Assembly (NCBI RefSeq): GCF_004364805.1
Contig: NZ_SOAP01000004.1
Coordinates: 1 to 64,000 of the forward strand
Reading direction: 5' to 3'
DNA length: 64,000 nt
DNA from: Pelagimonas phthalicica
GTDB lineage: Bacteria > Pseudomonadota > Alphaproteobacteria > Rhodobacterales > Rhodobacteraceae
Shown here one piece after another: positions 45,671 through 54,285 of this stretch. How positions within the stretch are numbered: position 1 is the stretch's first letter; the number at the start of each line of letters is the position of its first letter. Below the pieces are notes generated by a model. It made no database searches. It saw only the letters and a program-made list of their open reading frames with translations, and was not told the DNA's origin. The translations under genes were made by a program, and so were the position numbers.

Positions 45671-46300
45671 ATGAAGCACGCAATTTCCCCACCGATCCGG
45701 CAAAAGGGCTTTGAGATCTATCGCGGTTTTCTGGACCGCAGCGCACAGGAATCACTGGTTGTGACCTTGCGTGACCTGCTGCGCCAGGCGCCATTGTTTC
45801 AACCCGTGACCGCTCGGGGCAAACCGATGTCGGTGCGCATGAGCGCGGCGGGGGAGTATGGTTGGATCAGCGACCGGCGCGGCTATCGCTATGAGCCGCA
45901 GCACCCAAACGGCACGCCCTGGCCTGCGATTCCTGAGCAAATTTTGGCCATCTGGCAAGCACTTGCCAATGGCGGAACGCCCCCGGATCGCGCGCCGCAA
46001 TGCTGTCTGATCAACTGGTATGGCGAGGGCACGAAAATGGGCCTGCATCAAGACCGAGATGAGAGCGATTTCGCTTATCCGGTCGTGTCGGTCAGCCTCG
46101 GCGATGAGGCACTGTTTCGCATGGGCAATGTCGAACGCGGCGGCAAAACCGAATCGATCTGGCTGCAATCAGGGGATGTGGTGGTGATGGGTGGTGAGGC
46201 CCGGCTGGCCTATCACGGGGTGGACCGCCTGCGCTTTGGCTCTTCGACCCTCTTGCCACAAGGGGGGCGCATCAACCTGACTTTGCGCGTGGTGACGTGA
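45671..46300 (+). CDS. alkB: AlkB-type 2-oxoglutarate-dependent DNA dealkylase
   Basis: A 209-residue AlkB-family dioxygenase. The iron ligands are His126 and Asp128 (LHQDRDES) and His182 (AYHGVDRL), and the 2OG-binding arginines lie in GGRINLTLRVV (Arg200, Arg206). The substrate-lid region MSVRMSAAGEYGWISDRRGYRY is typical of bacterial AlkB. It removes 1-methyladenine and 3-methylcytosine by oxidation. The ATG at 45671 follows AAAGAGGT. The frame stays open far upstream across dnaK, which is chance. Confidence 0.93.
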   Translation: MKHAISPPIRQKGFEIYRGFLDRSAQESLVVTLRDLLRQAPLFQPVTARGKPMSVRMSAAGEYGWISDRRGYRYEPQHPNGTPWPAIPEQILAIWQALANGGTPPDRAPQCCLINWYGEGTKMGLHQDRDESDFAYPVVSVSLGDEALFRMGNVERGGKTESIWLQSGDVVVMGGEARLAYHGVDRLRFGSSTLLPQGGRINLTLRVVT

Positions 46301-46326
46301 GGGGTTTCCTGTTCGGTTAGAAGCGG

Positions 46327-46500
46327 TTAGCCGCGTGGTCGCCGTCCCGCGGGTTGGCGAACAAGCATACGTTTCTGCCACTTAATCTCAGCCAATCACT
46401 TTCCATCATCCGTGTTCACCCAGACGCCAGCTAAATCGCCGTCCCGGGGGGCGGGACGGCGATCACGCGGCGGCCCAAGGGCCTTGATTCCGCGTGATAA
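46327..46500. repeat. ~165-bp palindromic composite repeat, copy 2 (inverted)
   Basis: Between the convergent alkB and HTTM genes. Read on the minus strand it starts TCACGCGGAATCAAGGCCC and follows copy 1 (38460-38625) throughout at roughly 80% identity, with the same three hairpins. Hairpin arms are better kept than the middle. Confidence 0.8.
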
Positions 46501-46522
46501 GAACCGCGTTGAAAGAAGCCAC

Positions 46523-47203
46523 CTACCCCAACACCCGATCCTGAAACCAGATCAGCGACGGATAGGCGCAAAGCCAGATCCAGAAAAACCGGTTCAGCCC
46601 GAACAGGCAGGCATTGGCCAGATGAAACGTTCCGGCGACCACCAGAGCACCGATCAAAGCCGCCGGATGCAACAGGCTCAGCGGGAACAGCACCTCAAAC
46701 CCCATCACCGCCCAGCTCATCAACCAAAGCACCCCCGGGCGTTCGGCCCAGCCGCGCAATCGCTCAGATACCGGATAGGCGGAAAAGCGAAACACATCGC
46801 ACAATGCCTCCCCACTGCGCCACTCCGCCTTGATGATCTTGATGTAACCCGAAACGAAATAGGACAGCACCAGCTGCACCGCGAGATAGGCCATCGCCAT
46901 CTCTTGCCAGCGTGTATCCGGGGCGAGGTGATAGGCCGACAAACAAGCCGTGATCAGCAAGGTCATCTTGTCCGAGCCGCCATTGTACGGCCCGTCAAAC
47001 CGGTGCAGCAGCACGACCCCATAGGCAAACAACGCCCAGGTGACCCAAGCCTGCTGCCAGCCCGAAACCAGCACCAGCGCCAAAATCAACCTCGGCAGAA
47101 ACAACAGCCGATCCCGCGCGCCTGCCAGATGCTCGGCGGATTGCTGTGCCACGGCCAGCCCCAGCATCACCGACATGACCTGCACCACCTCCGGCAGGCT
47201 CAT
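46523..47203 (-). CDS. HTTM-domain membrane protein
   Basis: A 226-residue polytopic protein with about six hydrophobic segments. HRFDGPYNGGSDKMTLL and YFVSGYIKIIKAEWRSGEALCDVFRFSAYP are the signature stretches of HTTM proteins, relatives of the vitamin K-dependent gamma-carboxylase membrane domain. Bacterial members have no settled function. Its start overlaps the stop of the upstream gene by 4 bases, so the two act together. Confidence 0.8.
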   Translation of the reverse strand: MSLPEVVQVMSVMLGLAVAQQSAEHLAGARDRLLFLPRLILALVLVSGWQQAWVTWALFAYGVVLLHRFDGPYNGGSDKMTLLITACLSAYHLAPDTRWQEMAMAYLAVQLVLSYFVSGYIKIIKAEWRSGEALCDVFRFSAYPVSERLRGWAERPGVLWLMSWAVMGFEVLFPLSLLHPAALIGALVVAGTFHLANACLFGLNRFFWIWLCAYPSLIWFQDRVLG

Positions 47204-47604
47204 GACACGTGCTCGGCCACCGGCAAAACCGGGCTTTCATAATCGATGAATTTCACGATCTGCGTGCCCTCGCGCTGCAAGAACACCAAGCGAAACTGAA
47301 ACCGCTCCCCCCCTGTCAAACCCGCGCGCACCAGGCGCTCCAGCTCGGCCCGCGCATGGTCGCGCCCGTCCTCGGCCAGCCGCTCTGACAAGCTGACCAT
47401 ATAAAGCTGCTCATTCCGCCTTGGGTTCCAAACCAGCCGCCGCGCCATCCGCGCCAAACCCACCCGCTCCGGGATCGGCCTTGCCTCCTGCCAGTCCCCC
47501 GCATCGACCCGCAGCTCAACCCGGGGCGAGGCCGCAACCGTCTTGAAAAACCGCCACGAGGGCAGCAGAGCGGGCAAAAGCAGGGATATCGTCTTGGCGA
47601 TCAC
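47200..47604 (-). CDS. HTTM partner protein of unknown function
   Basis: A 134-residue protein starting with GTG (SD-like CGAGG upstream). It has one N-terminal hydrophobic stretch (MIAKTISLLLPALLPSWRFF) and a soluble part (SPRVELRVDAGDWQEARPIPERVG ... ERFQFRLVFLQREGTQIVKF). It is translationally coupled to the HTTM gene, a pairing seen in other roseobacters, and is likely bound to the inner membrane beside it. No family name can be given. Confidence 0.65.
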   Translation of the reverse strand: MIAKTISLLLPALLPSWRFFKTVAASPRVELRVDAGDWQEARPIPERVGLARMARRLVWNPRRNEQLYMVSLSERLAEDGRDHARAELERLVRAGLTGGERFQFRLVFLQREGTQIVKFIDYESPVLPVAEHVS

Positions 47605-47698
47605 AGGCGGCCTCGGGCAATGTCTCCCCTCTCCATTATCTCATGGCGATTACCAAACTGTTTCCTACCCTCAAAGTTGACCATTGCCCTGTCGCTCA

Positions 47699-47967
47699 TT
47701 AGGGTCAGGATGCATTGATTTGGCGTCACTGGCGCAGGAAGAGCAATAAAGCAGAGGTTTTGGGCGCGCAGGAACTGGCAGGGTCAATTTCAAGCGGTCA
47801 AGGCCGCTGCTTTGCAGCGCTTCCCGCGTCAGGACGATTTACCTGATCTTGCCCCTGATCTGCGTTACATCACCTTGAAATACAACCAGTATTTCCGCGT
47901 CGATGTGTCTTGTCAGGAACAAGATCAGGTAAACCAGTGGCGTCAAATCAATGCATCCTGACCCTAA
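47699..47967. mobile_element. MITE-like element, type 1 (269 bp)
   Basis: The 393-base gap 47605-47997 is mostly this element. Its ends are inverted repeats of 34 bases with two mismatches, beginning TTAGGGTCAGGATGCATTGA. Inside, a second inverted pair TTTACCTGATCTTG / CAAGATCAGGTAAA (47831-47934) is nested near the ends. It encodes nothing. It stops 30 bases before the first RTX gene. No clear target-site duplication is seen. Confidence 0.75.
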
Positions 47968-47997
47968 CGTCAGACCCGATTGCGGAAAGGTATTGAG

Positions 47998-49971
47998 ATG
48001 AGTGTCGCACTATTGGCTTTGCTGGCTTTGGGTCTGCTGACCCCTTTGATGTTTACATCGGATGATAACGGGGCGTCAGACGATCCCGAGCCAACCGAAG
48101 ATGACCCGATCACCGAACTTCAAGGCGACAGCTATACCGGCACCTCTGGCAATGACACGCTTGACCTCGATCCACGCGACGGTGGGTATAACGGCGTCTC
48201 GATAGATGCCGGGGCCGGGGATGATCTGCTTGACCTGTCTGACGAAGACGCCGTGCGCGAGTCCTATGAAACCTGGGTCGATGCGCATTGGGTTGGCGGC
48301 ACCGTGCTCGGTGGGGAAGGCGACGATACGATCAATATCAGCGGAGAATCCAGCCTCATTGACGGGGGACCCGGCAACGACTCAATCGACAATCATTTTG
48401 GAGGCCAATCCACCATCATCGGCGGCTTGGGGGATGACGTGCTTCATCTTGCAACATCCGGTCAAGGATATGGCGAGGCCTACGGCGGAGAAGGCAACGA
48501 CACATTGTCAGGGGTCGAAGCCGCCCGCTTATACGGTGAAGAAGGTAATGACAGGATCGAAGTCTCTGGCGTAGGGGACCGCGGAGCTGGATATTTCGTT
48601 ACGGGCTATGGCGGAGTGGGTGACGACACACTGGCTTTCGAAGGCTCTGCTATCTCAAACGCTTATGATGATAGCCCCAACAGCCTCTATGGCGGAGAGG
48701 GCAGCGATACGTTCGAGTTAACCTTGAACGAAGGTGGTGACTTCAACCATGAGTCCGTTGAACAACCCGACGGAACCTGGCGCATGGAGTCGATCATAAT
48801 AGGCGACTTCGAACCCGGCATTGACCAGCTCCAGATCGAGCTTGAGGTCCAGAATGACGGCTACGCCCCGACCACGGCCCGCATCGAAGGCTCGGACCTG
48901 ATCATCCGCTACGAACATGCCAGCGAACCGATCCGGGATGTTGTCATTTCGACCGGCACCACAGAGCTGAGTTTTGACGACATCACCTTTACCGGCGACC
49001 ACATCCCGGCGGTCTTGCAAGAAGATGAACCGCAACTGGTCACCGAGCTGCCCTTCAATTCCTTTGCCGGAAGTGACGGCAATGACACGCTTGACCTCGA
49101 TCCACGCGACGGTGGGCATAACGACGTCTTGATCGATGCCGGTGCCGGAGATGATCTGCTGGATCTGTCTGACCGAGAAACCTTCGGGGTTTATGAAACC
49201 TACGAGAACGCCTTGCTGAACAGCAGCACTGTGCTCGGCGGCGAAGGCGATGACACCATCATGTATATCGGAGATGGCAACCTTATCGATGGCGGACCCG
49301 GAAATGACAGTATCAACGCAGATGAATTTTCAGGCGGCGGGGAAATTCATGGTGGCTTGGGCGACGACTATATTGACCTGATCACGGATTCTGAACCTGG
49401 TTTTGCCCATGGCGGTGCTGGTAACGACACCTTAACCGGTGGGGGTGCCGGTGGACTTTATGGCGATGAGGGAGATGACCGTATCTATGTCGGAACGGCA
49501 GGTGACCGCGGCGCAGGTTATTTTATGATTGGCCATGGCGGTGCCGGCAATGACACGATGGTCATCAATGGCTCAGCGATTACAAACCCGCAGGAATGGT
49601 CCCCGTCCAGTGTTTATGGCGATGAGGGAAGCGATACGTTCGAACTCACCTTTGATGAAGGTCGGGCCGATTTAGATAGCTCGGTTTTAGTTACGAATGG
49701 CGTCGCAGAATTGGATTTGGTGAACCTGCCCGACTTCGAACCCCGCATTGACCAAATCGAGATCGAGCTTGAGGTCCAGAATGACGGCTACGCCCCGACC
49801 ACGGCCCGTATCGAAGGCTCGGATCTGATCATCCGCTATGAACATGCCAGCGACCCGATCCGGGATGTTGTCATTTCGACCGGCACCACAGAGCTGAGTT
49901 TTGACGACATCACCTTTACCGGCGACCATATCCCGGCTGTCTTGATACCCACCGCCCAGGCGGCCAACTGA
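47998..49971 (+). CDS. Small RTX (Ca-binding repeat) protein, duplicated
   Basis: A 657-residue acidic protein. After a short N-terminal hydrophobic segment (MSVALLALLALGLLTPLMF), it has two modules of about 320 residues, each with nonapeptide-type GGxGxDx repeats (LGGEGDDTI, DGGPGNDSI, YGGEGNDTL) and closing with the same sequence (NDGYAPTTARIEGSDLIIRYEHAS ... DDITFTGDHIPAVL). The repeats bind calcium and fold outside the cell. The start follows GGAAAGG. An internal tandem duplication made it twice the size of its neighbours. Confidence 0.85.
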   Translation: MSVALLALLALGLLTPLMFTSDDNGASDDPEPTEDDPITELQGDSYTGTSGNDTLDLDPRDGGYNGVSIDAGAGDDLLDLSDEDAVRESYETWVDAHWVGGTVLGGEGDDTINISGESSLIDGGPGNDSIDNHFGGQSTIIGGLGDDVLHLATSGQGYGEAYGGEGNDTLSGVEAARLYGEEGNDRIEVSGVGDRGAGYFVTGYGGVGDDTLAFEGSAISNAYDDSPNSLYGGEGSDTFELTLNEGGDFNHESVEQPDGTWRMESIIIGDFEPGIDQLQIELEVQNDGYAPTTARIEGSDLIIRYEHASEPIRDVVISTGTTELSFDDITFTGDHIPAVLQEDEPQLVTELPFNSFAGSDGNDTLDLDPRDGGHNDVLIDAGAGDDLLDLSDRETFGVYETYENALLNSSTVLGGEGDDTIMYIGDGNLIDGGPGNDSINADEFSGGGEIHGGLGDDYIDLITDSEPGFAHGGAGNDTLTGGGAGGLYGDEGDDRIYVGTAGDRGAGYFMIGHGGAGNDTMVINGSAITNPQEWSPSSVYGDEGSDTFELTFDEGRADLDSSVLVTNGVAELDLVNLPDFEPRIDQIEIELEVQNDGYAPTTARIEGSDLIIRYEHASDPIRDVVISTGTTELSFDDITFTGDHIPAVLIPTAQAAN

Positions 49972-49981
49972 GGATTTCCCA

Positions 49982-51025
49982 ATGAGTATTGCTTTACTTG
50001 GTCTTCTTTCCCTTGGTCTGCTGCTGCCCCTGTTCATGGGCTCTGACAGTTCGGACAGTGACGAGGATAGCTCGGCAACCGAGCCGCTTGACCTGACCGA
50101 GATCGACGGAGACAGCATCCTCGGCACCGAGGGCGATGACACCCTGAACATCGACGCGCGTGATGGCGGTTTTGAGGGCATCACGTTAGAGACCGGTGCG
50201 GGAAATGATCTGCTCAACCTGTCTGTCACCGGCCCCGACGATACACCCCGTGATGCAACTTGGTGGTGGTCACAAATCGACATGGGCGAAGGCGATGACA
50301 CGATCGATGCCTCTGTCGAGCTCAGCCATGTGCAGGGTGGGGACGGGGATGATATCATGTCCTTTGATCATGCCGGTGTCAGCACCATCGAAGGTGGAGC
50401 GGGCAATGACCTGATCGAAGCACCCTATATCGATGAGACCGAAATTTATGGCGGCGAGGGTGATGATACGATCCGCGTCGAGGATGCCGCAGGGTCGATA
50501 GGCACCATCCGCGGAGGTCCAGGGGATGACCTGATCGAAACCGGGGGGCCAGGCGATAGGGGAGCAGGTTATTTCGCCAGCACATACGGGGATGAGGGCG
50601 ATGATACGATTTCCTATACCAGCGGCGACGTTTCCTTCTTCCTCGCCAGCCCCAACTCCATTTATGGCGGCGAGGGTGCGGATCTGTTCCAAGTCCATTT
50701 CAACGAAGGGCTCTATTCCGAAGAAACAGACCCGGAGCTTTCACATGACGCCATCCAGCCCGACGGGACTTACAGGTTTGGGGTCGTAGACATTGAGGAC
50801 TTTGAAACGGGTGTGGATCACATCGAAATCCACGCCGATATTGCGGGTGACGGCTACGAAATCACCTCGGCCCGCATTGAAAACGGGACCCAATTGATTG
50901 TCAGGTATGAACACGAAACGGAACCCACCCGCGACCTGGTGATCACTGCGGGGGCTGGTCTTGATTGGGACGACGTCACCTTTGTCGGAGATCACATTCC
51001 GCCCGTCCTGCAACCGGTGGCGTGA
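49982..51025 (+). CDS. Small RTX (Ca-binding repeat) protein
   Basis: A 347-residue protein with the same plan as the preceding gene in single copy: hydrophobic start (MSIALLGLLSLGLLLPLFM), acidic linker, and RTX repeats (LGTEGDDTL, IEGGAGNDLI, YGGEGDDTI, YGDEGDDTI) and a C-terminal module (FETGVDHIEIHADIAGDGYEITSARIENGTQLIVRYEHE ... DDVTFVGDHIPPVLQ). It begins 10 bases after the preceding stop, so they are co-transcribed. Whether the N-terminus is cleaved or anchors the protein is unclear; no T1SS genes are nearby. Confidence 0.85.
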   Translation: MSIALLGLLSLGLLLPLFMGSDSSDSDEDSSATEPLDLTEIDGDSILGTEGDDTLNIDARDGGFEGITLETGAGNDLLNLSVTGPDDTPRDATWWWSQIDMGEGDDTIDASVELSHVQGGDGDDIMSFDHAGVSTIEGGAGNDLIEAPYIDETEIYGGEGDDTIRVEDAAGSIGTIRGGPGDDLIETGGPGDRGAGYFASTYGDEGDDTISYTSGDVSFFLASPNSIYGGEGADLFQVHFNEGLYSEETDPELSHDAIQPDGTYRFGVVDIEDFETGVDHIEIHADIAGDGYEITSARIENGTQLIVRYEHETEPTRDLVITAGAGLDWDDVTFVGDHIPPVLQPVA

Positions 51026-51031
51026 TCCGGC

Positions 51032-51664
51032 TCACTCCCACTTGTAGTTAAAACTCACACTGACGCGGTTGTCTTCGTCGGCCATGTTCAGCCCGACCTC
51101 ATGGCGCAACCAGCTTTCCCAGAGCAGCACGTCACCGACCTCGGGCTTGGCATAGAAAAACGTCTTGAGGTCGTCACGCGCCGATTTCTTGCGTGGTGGG
51201 GCGGCCATCATCATCGGCAGGCGCGGATCTTCGAGTTTCAGCGAGGCCGCGCCATCGGGCATCGACACATAGGTAGTGCCGGAAATCACCGAATGCGGGT
51301 GGATATGGCTGGAATGGGTGCCGCCGGGGGGTAGGATGTTGATCCAGATATCCTCAAGCACGACACTCTTGTCGCCAAGGTCAAAATCCAGCTCTTCGAC
51401 AAAGGCCGCCACATGGGCGTCCAGCACCTTGACCAGATCGCCAAAGATCGGAAAGCGCCAGGGTAGATCGGTCAGCGAGGCATAAGAGGTATAGCCCGGA
51501 TAGCCCTCGGTCTCGCACCACTCCTGCCCGGCCTCGTCATCTTCAGCGATGGAATAGCAAGAGGCCTCCAGCTCATCCGGGTCAATCGCCGCTCCCAATT
51601 CGGACAGGCGGGCGCGATACAGGCGGGTGGCAAACAGCGATTTGATTTCAGACATCTTGGACAT
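51032..51664 (-). CDS. 2OG-Fe(II) oxygenase-like protein (TIGR02466 type)
   Basis: A 210-residue protein with a double-stranded beta-helix dioxygenase pattern: INILPPGGTHSSHIHPHSVISGTTYVSMP (His117/120/122/124 region), AKPEVGDVLLWESWLRHEVGLN (His188) and RVSVSFNYKWE (Arg200 as 2OG partner). This matches the TIGR02466 family, which is uncharacterised. It converges on the second RTX gene and is flanked on the other side by a third RTX gene on the same strand, 60 bases away. A protein-hydroxylase role on its neighbours is possible but only inferred. Confidence 0.8.
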   Translation of the reverse strand: MSKMSEIKSLFATRLYRARLSELGAAIDPDELEASCYSIAEDDEAGQEWCETEGYPGYTSYASLTDLPWRFPIFGDLVKVLDAHVAAFVEELDFDLGDKSVVLEDIWINILPPGGTHSSHIHPHSVISGTTYVSMPDGAASLKLEDPRLPMMMAAPPRKKSARDDLKTFFYAKPEVGDVLLWESWLRHEVGLNMADEDNRVSVSFNYKWE

Positions 51665-51724
51665 CCCGAAGGTTAGGCGTTCACCACCGCCCTATCCCCA
51701 GACGCCCCCCGCCGCAACCCGGCC

Positions 51725-52792
51725 TTACGCCGCAACCGGTGACAGCACCGCGTTATCAGCACCAGCCAGGGTGATCTGATCCCAGGTCAGCCCGTCTGTG
51801 TCCAAACGGATCATGATCTCACGCGGTAGCAAGTATTCCTGATATTCCAACGGGATATATGTCACCACAATCCCGTCCCCTTCGATCCGGACCGAGCCAA
51901 CCTCGAACTGATCGCTTTCCGGGGTCAGGTTCAACTGCAAGGTTTCGGTCTGTGGATCGAAATCGGTCAGAGTCAAAGCCGTTGTTCTCACTGCAGTTCC
52001 GTCTGAGTTTTCCAGAAAGCTAAAGTCTTCCTGGAATAGAGACAGTGCGTCGGGGTCGGAGACGGTCTCATCGCTCAGTTCAAGCCCCTCATTCAATTCA
52101 ACGATAAAATGGTCCACCCCGCCGTTGCCCAGAACGCCATCAGTGGTCCAATCTTCACCCTGGATTGGAAACCAAAACTCATGATCAACAGTGACATCTA
52201 GAGTATCATTGCCTTCACCGCCCGACGTTGAGGTAAAGAAGCCCGTTCCACCGGGGTACCCGACGAAGGTCAGGATGTGGTCGTCGCCCGCGCCGCCAGT
52301 GACCACAGTTGAGGCGGATTCACTCACGTCAATCGTGTCATTGCCGTCCCCGCCATGAACCTCTGCCTCAAAGGCCCCGGGTGCCAGGATGGAATCGTCA
52401 CCGTCACCGCCAAGTACGTGGTGACCAAATTCCAGCCATCCATAGGTCGCGGCAAAAGTGTCATCGCCGTCGCCCATGTCAACGACATCCGGAATACCGG
52501 TGTCGTTCAAACTCATATCAGGGTTGTCTTCGACCCAATTCTCGGGCACCCGCAAATCCACCAGATCATCGCCATCACCGGTGGAAATGGTGGTCGGCAC
52601 AATCCCATCATCGATATCGTCAAAGGTGATGACATCATCGCCCTGGGTCCCATACAGGTTCCCCTCATCGTCGATTTCTAGATCCGGGTTCGAAGGTTCA
52701 TCATCCTCCGACCCGCCGCTGCTGCCGCTATCAATAAATGCGGTCCCAAGCAGGGCGAGCGAAAACAAAGCAAGTAAAACACCTAGTCCCAT
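51725..52792 (-). CDS. Small RTX (Ca-binding repeat) protein
   Basis: A 355-residue paralogue with an N-terminal hydrophobic segment (MGLGVLLALFSLALLGTAFI), an acidic Ser/Gly linker, and repeats such as YGTQGDDVI, LGGDGDDSI, VHGGDGNDTI and TGGAGDDHI. The C-terminal module (TLTDFDPQTETLQLNL ... VGSVRIEGDGIVVTYIP ... LTWDQITLAGADNAVL) is related to that of the other three. The MITE-like element ends 9 bases before the start codon and its terminal bases form part of the ribosome-binding region (CCCTAAGGTG). Confidence 0.85.
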   Translation of the reverse strand: MGLGVLLALFSLALLGTAFIDSGSSGGSEDDEPSNPDLEIDDEGNLYGTQGDDVITFDDIDDGIVPTTISTGDGDDLVDLRVPENWVEDNPDMSLNDTGIPDVVDMGDGDDTFAATYGWLEFGHHVLGGDGDDSILAPGAFEAEVHGGDGNDTIDVSESASTVVTGGAGDDHILTFVGYPGGTGFFTSTSGGEGNDTLDVTVDHEFWFPIQGEDWTTDGVLGNGGVDHFIVELNEGLELSDETVSDPDALSLFQEDFSFLENSDGTAVRTTALTLTDFDPQTETLQLNLTPESDQFEVGSVRIEGDGIVVTYIPLEYQEYLLPREIMIRLDTDGLTWDQITLAGADNAVLSPVAA

Positions 52793-52801
52793 AATGACAC
52801 C

Positions 52802-53072
52802 TTAGGGCCAGGACCCCATAATTTACAACGCTCAGTTCATCTGATTTTGTTCCAGACCAGGCATATGCCCGCAGGAATAGTGGTTCTATTTCAAGGGTAT
52901 ATAACACAGGCTGGGGCAAAATCACATGAACCCGAAGGGCATGGAGAAATACAAGCTCTAAGTGGCTCGGCTTTCTTGCCAAGGCAACCAGCCTTGTCTG
53001 CGACAATCCAAACCACTGATAACTCGTATTTTTCCATGCTGAGTATTGCAAATTATGGGGTCCTGGCCCTTA
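52802..53072. mobile_element. MITE-like element, type 2, copy 1 (271 bp)
   Basis: The 382-base gap 52793-53174 holds this element and a short palindrome GGAAACAA-A-TTGTTTCC after it. The terminal inverted repeats of about 34 bases start TTAGGGCCAGGACCCCATAA on the left and read almost the same on the right. The second copy is at 59743-60012 with about 85% identity. It separates two RTX genes that run in the same direction. Confidence 0.8.
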
Positions 53073-53174
53073 GCACAAAAGTCAGCAAACACTGCTACTT
53101 TAGCGGGATTACGGGGTCAGAACAGGTTAATTCGATTTGGAAACAAATTGTTTCCGTTGGTTCTAATGCTGGGG

Positions 53175-54182
53175 TCAGACTTCGACCACCGTCACCTGAT
53201 CCATTGTCATACCTTCGGTATTCATGCGGATCAAAATCTCGCGGTCGAGCTGTTCTCCGGTGCTTTCGTAGCGCACGATCACACCCTCTTCCTCGATCCG
53301 CATCGAGCCGAGCGTGTAGTCGTCATTGACAGATTCTACCTGCAATTCGAGCGTTTCAGTCGCCGGGTCGAAATCCTCAAACGCCGCCGCTTCGACGCGC
53401 CAGGCGGTGCCATCTGCAGTTTCCAGATCATCCCATGCGTCACCGACCGTGGGGTCATCAGCATCCAATGCCCCCTCATCCAGCGCCACAACAAAGTGAT
53501 CCGTGCCTGTGCCACCATTCACTTCCAGGTTGTCATTCAAGGCCCCAGGCTCATCGAAATCCGTGACCGCCTGAACCGACAGCGTGTCGTTCCCATCACC
53601 GCCATTTACATCGATGACATGACCCGTGCCGCCAAATGCGCGTCCAATACCACTAATCAGGTCATCACCCTCGCCACCGTCAACATCGACATTTGTGGTC
53701 ATGTTGAGGTCAATCGTATCGTTGCCCGCTCCGCCGTTGATCGATGAAAGATCACCTGAAACCTCTTCGAGATCGATCACATCATTCCCTGCGCCACCAG
53801 ACACCGTAGTACCGGCAATCGGCCCCGTCAGCGTATCGTCGCCATCGCCCAGATCAAAGCGGATGCTGGACACAACGCCCAGGCCCGTCTCCCCTTCAGC
53901 TGCGCTAAGATCAATCAGATCGTCACCTGCCCCAGCCTCGACATCCTCAGCCAAAGAGGTATCCAAATCATCCCGCGTCAGGGTGTCATCGCCCTCGGTC
54001 CCAGCCAGGATGCCGTCGCCGTCCAACTCAAAGCCCGAGCTTTCTTCATCATCGCCCAGAAATCCCAGATCAGTGTCTCCGCTGTCTGGTGAGTCCGCCT
54101 CAGCGTCACCGCTCCCCTCGATCACAAACGGAGCGCCCATGATGGCAGCCACCAACAAACCGAATATCAATCCACCACCCAT
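53175..54182 (-). CDS. Small RTX (Ca-binding repeat) protein
   Basis: A 335-residue paralogue. The start at 54182 (MGGGLIFGLLVAAIMGAPFVI) follows GGAGAGTG; a TTG at 54194 is the alternative. A very acidic linker (DAEADSPDSGDTDLGFLGDDEESS) leads to repeats LAGTEGDDTL, VEAGAGDDLI, VSGGAGNDVI, INGGAGNDTI and VDGGEGDDLI, and then the shared C-terminal module (FEDFDPATETLELQVESVNDDYTLGSMRIEEEGVIVRYES ... MTMDQVTVVEV). Fourth member of the local cluster. Confidence 0.85.
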   Translation of the reverse strand: MGGGLIFGLLVAAIMGAPFVIEGSGDAEADSPDSGDTDLGFLGDDEESSGFELDGDGILAGTEGDDTLTRDDLDTSLAEDVEAGAGDDLIDLSAAEGETGLGVVSSIRFDLGDGDDTLTGPIAGTTVSGGAGNDVIDLEEVSGDLSSINGGAGNDTIDLNMTTNVDVDGGEGDDLISGIGRAFGGTGHVIDVNGGDGNDTLSVQAVTDFDEPGALNDNLEVNGGTGTDHFVVALDEGALDADDPTVGDAWDDLETADGTAWRVEAAAFEDFDPATETLELQVESVNDDYTLGSMRIEEEGVIVRYESTGEQLDREILIRMNTEGMTMDQVTVVEV

Positions 54183-54285
54183 GGCACTCTCCAATCATGC
54201 GGGTACAAGACGTCCTCATCTTATGGTGGTTTTTGACTAAAATGCGGTTCAAATGCGGCGGAAACTGTGTGTTTCCAAACGTGCT

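Noticed and set aside
47605-53174. A transposase gene inside the TTAGGG-ended elements
   Set aside because: The elements are about 270 bp and carry no frame with transposase features; they must be non-autonomous if mobile.
52847-53329. ORF beginning MFQTRHMPAGIVV in both type 2 MITE-like elements
   Set aside because: It is similar in both copies only because the DNA is. It lacks a start signal, has no known motif and runs out into unrelated flanks.
47998-54182. RTX repeats considered as a CRISPR array or tandem DNA repeat
   Set aside because: The periodicity is of 27 bases within coding frames and gives GGxGxDx nonapeptides; no identical repeats with unique spacers exist.
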